From: Cryomorphaceae bacterium
GTDB lineage: Bacteria; Bacteroidota; Bacteroidia; Flavobacteriales; Schleiferiaceae
Length of the DNA stretch: 7,502 nucleotides
Assembly (NCBI GenBank): GCA_003444795.1
Contig: DLWR01000161.1
Coordinates: 1 to 7,502 of the forward strand
Direction of reading: 5' to 3'
Shown here piece by piece: positions 1 through 4,769 of this stretch; positions within the stretch are counted from its first letter, which is position 1, and each line of letters starts with the position of its first letter. The position numbers were made by a program, and so were the translations under genes. Below the pieces are notes generated by a model that ran no database searches, was not told the origin of the DNA, and saw only the letters and a program-made list of their open reading frames with translations.

Positions 1-54
1 TGCCGTGACGATTCGAATGCTGTTTTTTGGAACGTAAGGGGTCGCGTTCACCAT
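1..54 (-). CDS. B12-dependent acyl-CoA mutase (methylmalonyl/isobutyryl-CoA mutase type), N-terminal fragment
   Basis: Only 18 codons are in the window (MVNATPYVPKNSIRIVTA); the gene continues off the left edge. From memory, the stretch PYxPKNxIRIVTA resembles the N-terminus of Bacteroidota acyl-CoA mutases of the IcmF/MutA type, where it leads into the cobalamin-binding domain (usual continuation: ASLFDGHDA). Such enzymes rearrange the carbon skeleton of methylmalonyl-CoA or isobutyryl-CoA using adenosylcobalamin in the cytoplasm. The ATG at 54 is chosen because a strong TATCTTTG promoter element lies 18 nt upstream, giving a leader of roughly a dozen bases. The gene follows the HAD phosphatase on the same strand after 64 bp but has its own promoter, so it is probably a separate unit. 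The family call rests on 18 residues; the cobalamin site and catalytic domain are out of view. Confidence 0.55.
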   Translation of the reverse strand, partial: MVNATPYVPKNSIRIVTA

Positions 55-72
55 AAAATTGAGCCTTTCCCG

Positions 73-80
73 CAAAGATA
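73..80 (-). promoter_or_regulatory. Bacteroidota -7 promoter element (TATCTTTG) for the mutase gene
   Basis: On the minus strand TATCTTTG is an exact match to the Bacteroidota sigma-A -7 consensus TAnnTTTG. It lies in the 64-bp gap between the HAD gene stop and the mutase ATG, 18 nt before that ATG, so transcription would start around position 65-69. No good TTTG -33 element is seen at the usual 19-23 nt spacing; a TTGG is present but 27 nt away. The isolated perfect -7 box in the right place supports both the start codon chosen and independent transcription of the mutase gene. Confidence 0.6.
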
Positions 81-118
81 CAGGCCGAAACCTGCCCTTG
101 GCGCGCTCCAATCTCAAT

Positions 119-841
119 TCAAGCCCCGATGCGACGCAAGGCTTCTGGCAAATCAGCGAAGTTTTGGAAGGTGCCATCTGGCGCTGCATCGTCGTCCGGG
201 GGCAAAGAATTCGGAGCCTTAAACCACAGCGTACGCATACCTGCCGCATGCCCTCCGCCTACATCCCGCAAGCGGGAATCCCCAATCATCACGGCCGATT
301 CTGGCCCACAGCCTGCCAGGCGCATCGCATACGTGAAAATTCCGCGATCCGGCTTGTAGGAACCCGATGCATCCGAGGTGGTCAAACTGTCAAAAACCTC
401 GGTCAGTCCCATGGCCGCAATCTTGCGCTCTTGAGAACTCGTTACGCCATTGGTCAAAACATGCAATCCATAGCCGGCCGACTTCAACCCGTGGAGCACC
501 TCCTGAACCCCGGGGTATGTAGCTCCGCGATTTGGGGTGCGTTCTGTGAAGGCTGCTTCCAATACTTGCGCCAACTCACGGCGAACTTTGGTAGGCAATT
601 GAGGCACGAGTTCCTCCAGCAGGTTATGAAAACGCCTATTTCGCACATACTCCACGCTATACCCGGCCGCTTGAATGATATCCCACAATCCGTCGTTGAT
701 GACCTGGTAGCGTTGCGCCACATGCACAGGATCCATGCCGTGTAACGCCGGAAATTCCAAACAAAATTCTGCCAGTACGGCAGCGCAGTTGGCTTCGTGA
801 TGCCACAGGGTTCGGTCTAAATCAAAGAAGAGATGGGTCAT
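119..841 (-). CDS. yjjG: YjjG-family HAD hydrolase (noncanonical pyrimidine nucleotidase)
   Basis: A 240-residue haloacid dehalogenase-type phosphatase. Family members dephosphorylate nucleoside monophosphates, including noncanonical pyrimidine nucleotides, as cytoplasmic house-cleaning. All four HAD motifs are visible: motif I FFDLDRTLW (nucleophile Asp7, acid/base Asp9), motif II TNG at 130-132, motif III Lys163 in YKPDRGIF, and motif IV GDSRLRDV at 187-194 (Asp188, Asp193). A helical cap occupies about residues 15-100. Length fits the 225-240 usual for the Bacteroidota branch. The ATG at 841 is chosen over the in-frame one at 874 because motif I sits within the first ten residues of homologues; the longer form would add 11 residues lying in the helicase reading region. 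The start overlaps the helicase 3' end by 20 nt, suggesting co-transcription and coupled translation. The residue after Asp9 is Arg where I recall His in many relatives. Substrate preference is inferred from family. Confidence 0.88.
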   Translation of the reverse strand: MTHLFFDLDRTLWHHEANCAAVLAEFCLEFPALHGMDPVHVAQRYQVINDGLWDIIQAAGYSVEYVRNRRFHNLLEELVPQLPTKVRRELAQVLEAAFTERTPNRGATYPGVQEVLHGLKSAGYGLHVLTNGVTSSQERKIAAMGLTEVFDSLTTSDASGSYKPDRGIFTYAMRLAGCGPESAVMIGDSRLRDVGGGHAAGMRTLWFKAPNSLPPDDDAAPDGTFQNFADLPEALRRIGA

Positions 842-2237
842 CAGATGGGGCAAAAGTAGCCTCTGGGAAACCAATCAAATAGAGCTGTTCTTGGGCGCGA
901 GTGACCGCCGTGTACATCCACCTTAAAAAATCTGGATCACCCGTATCCTCCGTAAAAGGCCATTCCACGAAAACATGCGCCCATTGGCCCCCTTGGGATT
1001 TATGCCCCGTGAGCGCGTAGGCGAATTTGAGTTGCAAGGCCTGGAGGTAATCGTGCTCGTGAATGTATGCGGCGCGCTTGGTTTTGGGCAGTTCCTCCGC
1101 TTCTTGATAGACTTCTTGCTGCATGCGTTTGAGGTCAATTTCCGCGAGTCTAGGCGTTTCCGAATCCAGCACATCCAACAAGATTTTAGCCTCCAAATTG
1201 GGGGCTTGATCGCGGTCCAACCATCTCAAGGTGGCATCCGCAAAACGCAGGCCGTAGCGCTCTTCTTCGTTGCGCCAACTCAGCACTTCAAACTGGTCCC
1301 CGTTCGCCACAAATCCAACGGGATCATCGGGGTCCATCCAGCGTTCATTGTTCTGCACGACCATCACCTTGTCTCCGGCATTGATAATTTCCTCCCGCCA
1401 GAGCAACCTGCCCCGTATTTGCCGGTTGTAGGCCACAGCCCGCTTGTTGCTGCGCGTTATTACGACCGAATCATTTTCCTGGCTGGCGAAAGCTCTTTCC
1501 ATCGCCTCAAACACTTCATGCGCATCTGCCAAACGTTGAACATCCTCTGCTACCCGAAGCCGAGGAAACTTTGGTTCGTTCATCCCAAGCGCTGACCGCA
1601 AAACTGTCGCGTTGTTCAAGATTCCAGAATCCGCCGCCTGTCGCATGACCTCCTGTAGGGCCGCACCGCGAATCTTCCATCCATAGCCATCCCGGAGATA
1701 CTTGGGCTGTAGGGCCGGGCTGAAGGTTTGCCCTACCGGGGGCAACTGGGCCTCATCCCCCACCAAAAGCAGCCGACAATCCGTGCCCTGATGCACAAAT
1801 TGGAGAAGATCCTCCAGCAAATGCCCTGATTCCCCACTGTCTCCCAGCATGGACGCCTCGTCCACGATAAAAAGCCCCCGTTTCACTTTGTTTTCGCGTT
1901 TGATGCGCTTAAATCCGCCTTCCGGCGACCGAACGGTGAGGTACAGCATTCGGTGAAGGGTGTAAGCACGGCGCTGTAATTGCCCCTGTAAGACCTTAGC
2001 GGCGCGACCCGTCGGCGCCGCCAGCACGGCCTTCAGGCCGAGGCTGGATGCGGAGCGCGCAAGTGCGCGCATCAGGGTGGTCTTACCCGTTCCTGCATAG
2101 CCTTTTAAGATGAATAGGCGCTGACTCGAATCCTCCAACAAATAGCTAGATAAGGCCTCCAGGGCGCGACTTTGGTCGGCCGTTGGCGGAGCGGGCAAGG
2201 CATTCCGAAGAATTTGGAGGATTTGAGGGGAATTCAC
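822..2237 (-). CDS. RecD/PIF1-like superfamily 1 ATP-dependent DNA helicase
   Basis: A 471-residue AAA/SF1B helicase that should unwind DNA using ATP in repair or recombination; partner proteins are unknown. Motifs in order: Walker A GYAGTGKTT (46-54), motif Ia AAPTGRAA (73-80), Walker B FIVDEASM (123-130), motif III VGDEAQLPPVG (159-169), a VVITRSNKRA strand (258-267), and the C-terminal UvrD_C_2-like motifs FAYALTGHKSQGGQW (405-419) and MYTAVTRAQEQLYLI (441-455). The Q-motif-like TADQSRAL lies at 19-26. The frame stays open to 2642, but those extra residues are antisense to the divergent gene and unlike any helicase. The GTG at 2237 gives MNSPQILQIL, about 45 residues before Walker A, and leaves room for a promoter, so I chose it. 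Stand-alone short helicases of about 470 residues are common in Flavobacteriales; it lacks the long N-terminal domain of RecD2. First gene of a helicase-yjjG unit. Confidence 0.88.
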   Translation of the reverse strand: MNSPQILQILRNALPAPPTADQSRALEALSSYLLEDSSQRLFILKGYAGTGKTTLMRALARSASSLGLKAVLAAPTGRAAKVLQGQLQRRAYTLHRMLYLTVRSPEGGFKRIKRENKVKRGLFIVDEASMLGDSGESGHLLEDLLQFVHQGTDCRLLLVGDEAQLPPVGQTFSPALQPKYLRDGYGWKIRGAALQEVMRQAADSGILNNATVLRSALGMNEPKFPRLRVAEDVQRLADAHEVFEAMERAFASQENDSVVITRSNKRAVAYNRQIRGRLLWREEIINAGDKVMVVQNNERWMDPDDPVGFVANGDQFEVLSWRNEEERYGLRFADATLRWLDRDQAPNLEAKILLDVLDSETPRLAEIDLKRMQQEVYQEAEELPKTKRAAYIHEHDYLQALQLKFAYALTGHKSQGGQWAHVFVEWPFTEDTGDPDFLRWMYTAVTRAQEQLYLIGFPEATFAPSDDPSLL

Positions 2238-2255
2238 AGTCGACGATGCAAGGCC

Positions 2256-2288
2256 GCAAGGTAAAATTTCATAGTTTTGGCACGCAAA
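2256..2288 (-). promoter_or_regulatory. Putative promoter of the helicase-yjjG unit
   Basis: On the minus strand TTTG (2288-2285) is followed after 21 nt by TACCTTGC (2263-2256). The Bacteroidota consensus is TTTG, 19-23 nt, TAnnTTTG. The -33 box and spacing fit well; the -7 box matches TAnnTT but not the last two bases. It lies 18 nt before the GTG start at 2237, giving a short leader. It overlaps the promoter of the divergent gene on the other strand. Confidence 0.4.
2272..2279 (+). promoter_or_regulatory. Bacteroidota -7 promoter element (TAGTTTTG) for the rsmD operon
   Basis: TAGTTTTG is an exact match to TAnnTTTG and lies 18 nt before the ATG at 2298, so transcripts would begin near 2284-2287. 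Only a TG dinucleotide (2247-2248) is found in the -33 zone. The element argues against the alternative TTG start at 2277, which would sit inside the promoter. It lies within the spacer of the opposing helicase promoter. Confidence 0.55.
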
Positions 2289-2297
2289 CTTTTTATC

Positions 2298-2936
2298 ATG
2301 ACGGCACGTACCATCCTTTACTTGCGCATCGCCCTTGGCGTAATAGCCGTAGTCCTGAGCTACCGCATTTACCGCATCATCATGGAACCCATTGAATTCT
2401 CCGCTATCAAGGAGAAGCGTTACGGTGCGGTTACGGAGCGTTTGGAGCAATTGCGTGAAGCCCAGTTGATTTTTAAAGACGAATATGGCAAGTACGCCAG
2501 CACCTTTGATGAGTTGATTCCCTTCTTGGAAAATGCCCAGGTTAACATCATCGAGCGCAAGGATTCTTCCTTCATGGCCTATAACAAGGTGTACCAAACA
2601 GACATGTTGAAGGACACCATCATTTACCGTATCATTGGTCAAACCAGTGCCAAGGATAAGTTGATCCGCAAAAATCCCGATTTATTTTCTGAGGATCTAG
2701 ACTTTAGTGCACTTCGTTACATTCCCTACACAGAGGATACCGCGCAATTCAAAATGGCCACGGGCTACGTTGACCGCAATGGTGTTCGCGTTCGGGTATT
2801 TGAAATTGTTGCGCCCAATACACGCTTCTTCGCCGATATCTACGACGATTACAAGCCCTACATCAAGAACCTCCGCATCGATGCATTGATCGTTGGTTCC
2901 TTGACAGAACCCACACTCAGTGGTAACTGGAAGTAA
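2298..2936 (+). CDS. Uncharacterised membrane-anchored protein, conserved beside DUF3822/rsmD
   Basis: A 212-residue protein with one N-terminal hydrophobic helix (about residues 5-22), flanked by Arg4 and Arg10 and followed by RIYR. This looks like an uncleaved signal anchor with the remainder probably periplasmic. The segment after the anchor is helical and charged (IKEKRYGAVTERLEQLREAQ), then FKDEYGKYASTFDELIPFL (59-77), which is reminiscent of the helix-loop start of type II secretion pseudopilins; a mainly beta-rich region follows. I recall similar flavobacterial proteins sharing an MEPIxF-like segment after the anchor, the GKYA-like motif and a C-terminal SGNW; here they are MEPIEF (29-34) and SGNWK at the very end. 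No enzyme motif or cysteine is present. The start at ATG 2298 is preferred to TTG 2277, which overlaps the -7 box. It is the first gene of an operon; DUF3822 begins 1 nt after its stop. Function unknown. Confidence 0.8.
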   Translation: MTARTILYLRIALGVIAVVLSYRIYRIIMEPIEFSAIKEKRYGAVTERLEQLREAQLIFKDEYGKYASTFDELIPFLENAQVNIIERKDSSFMAYNKVYQTDMLKDTIIYRIIGQTSAKDKLIRKNPDLFSEDLDFSALRYIPYTEDTAQFKMATGYVDRNGVRVRVFEIVAPNTRFFADIYDDYKPYIKNLRIDALIVGSLTEPTLSGNWK

Positions 2937-2937
2937 T

Positions 2938-3654
2938 ATGTGGCCCGCTACTTGGGCATTTTTCCCAAAAACAGAATCCTCTCCGGAGGATTCTGTCGTT
3001 TTAATGAGTTTCGGAGCGCAAGGGGTACACTTCGTCGCCATTCACACAAAAAGCGCCAAGCCATTAGGAGCACCCTTAACTCTCTCCCTTGAGCAGGCAC
3101 AATCCTGGCGCCAAGCATCCGCACATTCTTTTGCCGCCGTACATGTCTTTAGCGAAGAATCCTTTGCGGCTTGGTTTCCGGCCGACTGGGTAGATACCCC
3201 CGAAACATGGCTAAAACCGCTAGATCCCGAGGGAAGCGGATGGGAGTGCTACCGATTAGAACGTGGCATGGACCTTTACTACCGAGTGCCTTCTTCCACC
3301 CCCGCGGAAGCGCAACCTTTAATGGCCCTTAACGCCATGAGGTGGCTGAGTCCATTGGCCAAGCGCGACGCTATTCATGTGTACCGCCTGGGACAGCGCC
3401 TGGAAATCGCCGCTATCCAGAATGGGCGACTTTTAGCGCACAATCTTTTTGATGCACAGAGCTCGCAGGATGCCGCCTATGCCTGCATGTTGTTTTACGA
3501 CCAGTGCCATCTACCGGCACAGCATGTCCCTCTTATTTGGGAGGGTGATGCGGATGAGCCTTGCTGGGAATCCCTGCGGCCCTTCGTCGAGAAGATTGAC
3601 ACCTCCGCCTCTCATCCGTGGTCAGCTCTGACCGTCTTAGCCCCTTCCCACTAA
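2938..3654 (+). CDS. DUF3822 family protein
   Basis: A 238-residue soluble protein without signal peptide or membrane segment. It resembles the Bacteroidota-restricted DUF3822 family, which is thought to have an ASKHA-like (actin/hexokinase type) fold, in three ways: an N-terminal beta hairpin VVLMSFGAQGVHFVAIHT (20-37), a central strand region VYRLGQRLEIAAIQNGRLLAHN (148-169), and a following helix rich in Ala/Tyr (FDAQSSQDAAYACMLFYDQ, 171-189). The cellular role is unknown; the family regularly precedes rsmD, and here its TAA overlaps the rsmD ATG by one base (TAATG), indicating translational coupling. ATG 2938 is chosen because starting at the next Met (3004, residue 23) would cut through the first predicted strand. 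GTG 2920 is possible but would overlap the upstream gene. The first codons contain a strong hairpin (separate entry). Overall similarity to the family is recognised by pattern only. Confidence 0.72.
   Translation: MWPATWAFFPKTESSPEDSVVLMSFGAQGVHFVAIHTKSAKPLGAPLTLSLEQAQSWRQASAHSFAAVHVFSEESFAAWFPADWVDTPETWLKPLDPEGSGWECYRLERGMDLYYRVPSSTPAEAQPLMALNAMRWLSPLAKRDAIHVYRLGQRLEIAAIQNGRLLAHNLFDAQSSQDAAYACMLFYDQCHLPAQHVPLIWEGDADEPCWESLRPFVEKIDTSASHPWSALTVLAPSH
2971..2996. repeat. Perfect 11-bp inverted repeat with UCCG tetraloop, terminator-like, inside the DUF3822 start
   Basis: The left arm ACAGAATCCTC (2971-2981) is the exact reverse complement of the right arm GAGGATTCTGT (2986-2996), separated by TCCG. 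In plus-strand RNA this gives an 11-bp stem closed by C(UCCG)G, a member of the unusually stable cUNCGg tetraloop class. It is followed by CGTTTT (plus strand); on the minus strand the arm runs directly into TTTT and then GGG. AAAA at 2967-2970 could extend pairing with TTTT at 2999-3002 across a two-base bulge. It begins 33 nt into the DUF3822 coding sequence and 34 nt after the upstream gene stops, so it could be an attenuator, a terminator or an RNA stability element. The structure is seen directly; the role is inference. Confidence 0.8.
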
Positions 3655-4211
3655 TGCGCATTATCCGCGGTAAAAACCGAGGTAAATTCCTGGTTGCCCC
3701 CAAAAACCTTCCGGTCCGTCCTACCACCGATATGGCCAAAGAAGGTTTATTCAACGTGGTAGAGAATTACCTGGAGTGGGCCGATGTTCGCGCTCTGGAC
3801 TTGTTTTCGGGCACCGGCAACATTTGTTATGAAATGGCCAGCCGAGGCTGCCCAGATGTGACCGCAGTGGACTCTTTCCGGGACTGCCTAAAGTTCATTG
3901 ACAAAACAGCTGAACAGCTCGGTTATCTCGGCATCAAGACTGTACTTTCGGATGTTCCTAGGTATTTGCAGCGCAATCCTCAGCGCTGGGACTTCATTTT
4001 TGCGGACCCTCCATATGACTACGGGGACTACCCAGCCTTGATCGGTCTGGCATTAGAAAAATTGCCAGCAGATGGGCTTTTTGTACTGGAGCACGGGGCT
4101 GAACATGATTTCATCGAACACCCCGCTTGCTTTGACACACGGCGCTACGGAAGCGTACACTTCAGCTATTTCAGCCTAGAGGCCCTTTCAGACTCAAATT
4201 CCGAGGGCTAA
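3654..4211 (+). CDS. rsmD: 16S rRNA (guanine966-N2)-methyltransferase RsmD
   Basis: A 185-residue SAM-dependent Rossmann-fold methyltransferase that methylates N2 of G966 in 16S rRNA of the small ribosomal subunit. Visible features: N-terminal MRIIRGKNRGKFL, the family-typical RPTTDMAKEGLFNV (22-35), SAM-binding motif I LDLFSGTGNI (48-57), acidic motif II around VDSF (72-75), and catalytic motif IV FADPPYDYG (116-124) whose DPPY contacts the target base. Length fits RsmD (180-200). The frame is open upstream to 3618, but the MRIIRG start at 3654 matches family N-termini and gives the TAATG coupling with DUF3822. It is the last gene of its operon, and its 3' end overlaps the convergent rdgB by 18 bp with no obvious terminator between them. 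The Bacteroidota form often begins exactly like this. Substrate is assigned by family. Confidence 0.93.
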   Translation: MRIIRGKNRGKFLVAPKNLPVRPTTDMAKEGLFNVVENYLEWADVRALDLFSGTGNICYEMASRGCPDVTAVDSFRDCLKFIDKTAEQLGYLGIKTVLSDVPRYLQRNPQRWDFIFADPPYDYGDYPALIGLALEKLPADGLFVLEHGAEHDFIEHPACFDTRRYGSVHFSYFSLEALSDSNSEG

Positions 4212-4769
4212 GCGCCATTTTGCCAGCGCTCGGCTACGATGGCTTAACGCTTTTTTTTCGTCCAAGGACATTTCTGCAAAGGTTCGCCCATCGCCTTCAT
4301 CGGGTACAAAGAGGGCATCGTAGCCAAATCCGCCTTGTCCACGCTCCTCATGAAGGATCTGACCCCAGACTTCCCCTTCAAAGGTTCTGACCCCATCAGG
4401 CGTAGCCCAGGCCAGAACCGTTTTAAACCGGGCCCGACGATCCTGTACCTCAGCGAGTTCCTCGAGTACTTTTAGGCGGTTGTCGTGGTCATCTTTTTGA
4501 GGTCCTGCATATCGTGCCGAATACACCCCCGGCGCGCCATTCAAGGCAAGAATTTCAAGCCCAGAGTCATCCGAGAGGGCCATACCGCCCACACAGGTTT
4601 GCAAATAGGTCGCCTTCTGAATGGCATTTTCTTCCAAGGTGGCGCCTGTTTCAGGCAATTCTTCCAAAATACCCGCCTCAACGGCCGTTCGAACGGTCCA
4701 GTCCGGCGGTAAGGCGGCTTTAATTTCCTTTACTTTGTTTTGATTCTGCGTTGCTAAGACCCATTCCAT
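4194..4769 (-). CDS. rdgB: XTP/dITP diphosphatase (RdgB/HAM1 family)
   Basis: A 191-residue nucleoside-triphosphate pyrophosphatase that hydrolyses XTP, ITP and dITP to monophosphates, keeping deaminated purines out of nucleic acids; normally a Mg-dependent cytoplasmic homodimer. Family motifs are all present: ATQNQNKVKEI (6-16), ELPETGATLEENAIQKA (37-53), SDDSGLEILALNGAPGVYSA (66-85) with the acidic DD pair, GGFGYDALFVP (146-156), and FAEMSLDEKKALSHRSRA (164-181). The length is typical. The ATG at 4769 places T7xxxNK at the right distance; upstream in-frame residues to 5003 are antisense to the transporter. Its start codon shares two bases with the divergent transporter start, so its promoter must lie inside that gene. 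A GATATTTG at 4782-4775 (one mismatch to the -7 consensus) would leave only 5 nt of sequence before ATG, hinting at a leaderless or near-leaderless mRNA. Eight consecutive A encode EKK in the final motif. Confidence 0.95.
   Translation of the reverse strand: MEWVLATQNQNKVKEIKAALPPDWTVRTAVEAGILEELPETGATLEENAIQKATYLQTCVGGMALSDDSGLEILALNGAPGVYSARYAGPQKDDHDNRLKVLEELAEVQDRRARFKTVLAWATPDGVRTFEGEVWGQILHEERGQGGFGYDALFVPDEGDGRTFAEMSLDEKKALSHRSRALAKWRLALGI
4685..4696. repeat. 12-bp perfect palindrome CCGTTCGAACGG
   Basis: CCGTTCGAACGG is its own reverse complement and lies 71 bp upstream of the transporter ATG, inside the N-terminal codons of rdgB (TVRTAV). It could be an operator for the transporter promoter, but coding constraint or chance could equally produce it. 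No second copy was noticed in the window. Confidence 0.35.
4731..4742 (+). promoter_or_regulatory. Weak candidate promoter -7 region for the SLC13 transporter
   Basis: Within the rdgB 5' coding region, TACTTTG (4731-4737) and the overlapping TTGTTTTG (4735-4742, one mismatch to TAnnTTTG) lie 25-31 nt before the transporter ATG at 4768. No TTTG -33 element is visible at suitable spacing. Some promoter is needed here because no intergenic DNA exists, but the exact box is uncertain. Confidence 0.25.

Noticed and set aside
81..95. CAGG/CCTG inverted repeat beside the mutase -7 box as an operator
   Set aside because: Only four base pairs per arm; too short to separate from chance.
59..745. A 228-codon open frame on the plus strand
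   Set aside because: It is antisense to the yjjG-type gene over nearly its whole length, its translation shows no family motif, and the minus-strand frame has all four HAD motifs in order.
975..1595. A 206-codon open frame on the plus strand
   Set aside because: It lies fully inside the helicase on the opposite strand, which carries clear SF1 motifs; the plus translation has no recognisable domain.
2238..2642. N-terminal extension of the helicase frame (135 extra codons)
   Set aside because: The extension is antisense to the membrane-anchored gene and its promoter, resembles no helicase N-terminus, and the GTG at 2237 gives the normal family length.
2697..3041. A 114-codon minus-strand frame spanning the hairpin
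   Set aside because: It is antisense to two well-supported operon genes and shows no promoter, motif or plausible composition.
4201..4258. Possible rsmD terminator: GC-rich repeats followed by a T8 run
   Set aside because: The T8 run is the Glu-Lys-Lys codons of rdgB on the other strand. The only pairable arms (AGCGC/GCGCT, 4211-4230) end 20 nt before it, so there is no canonical stem next to the T-run.
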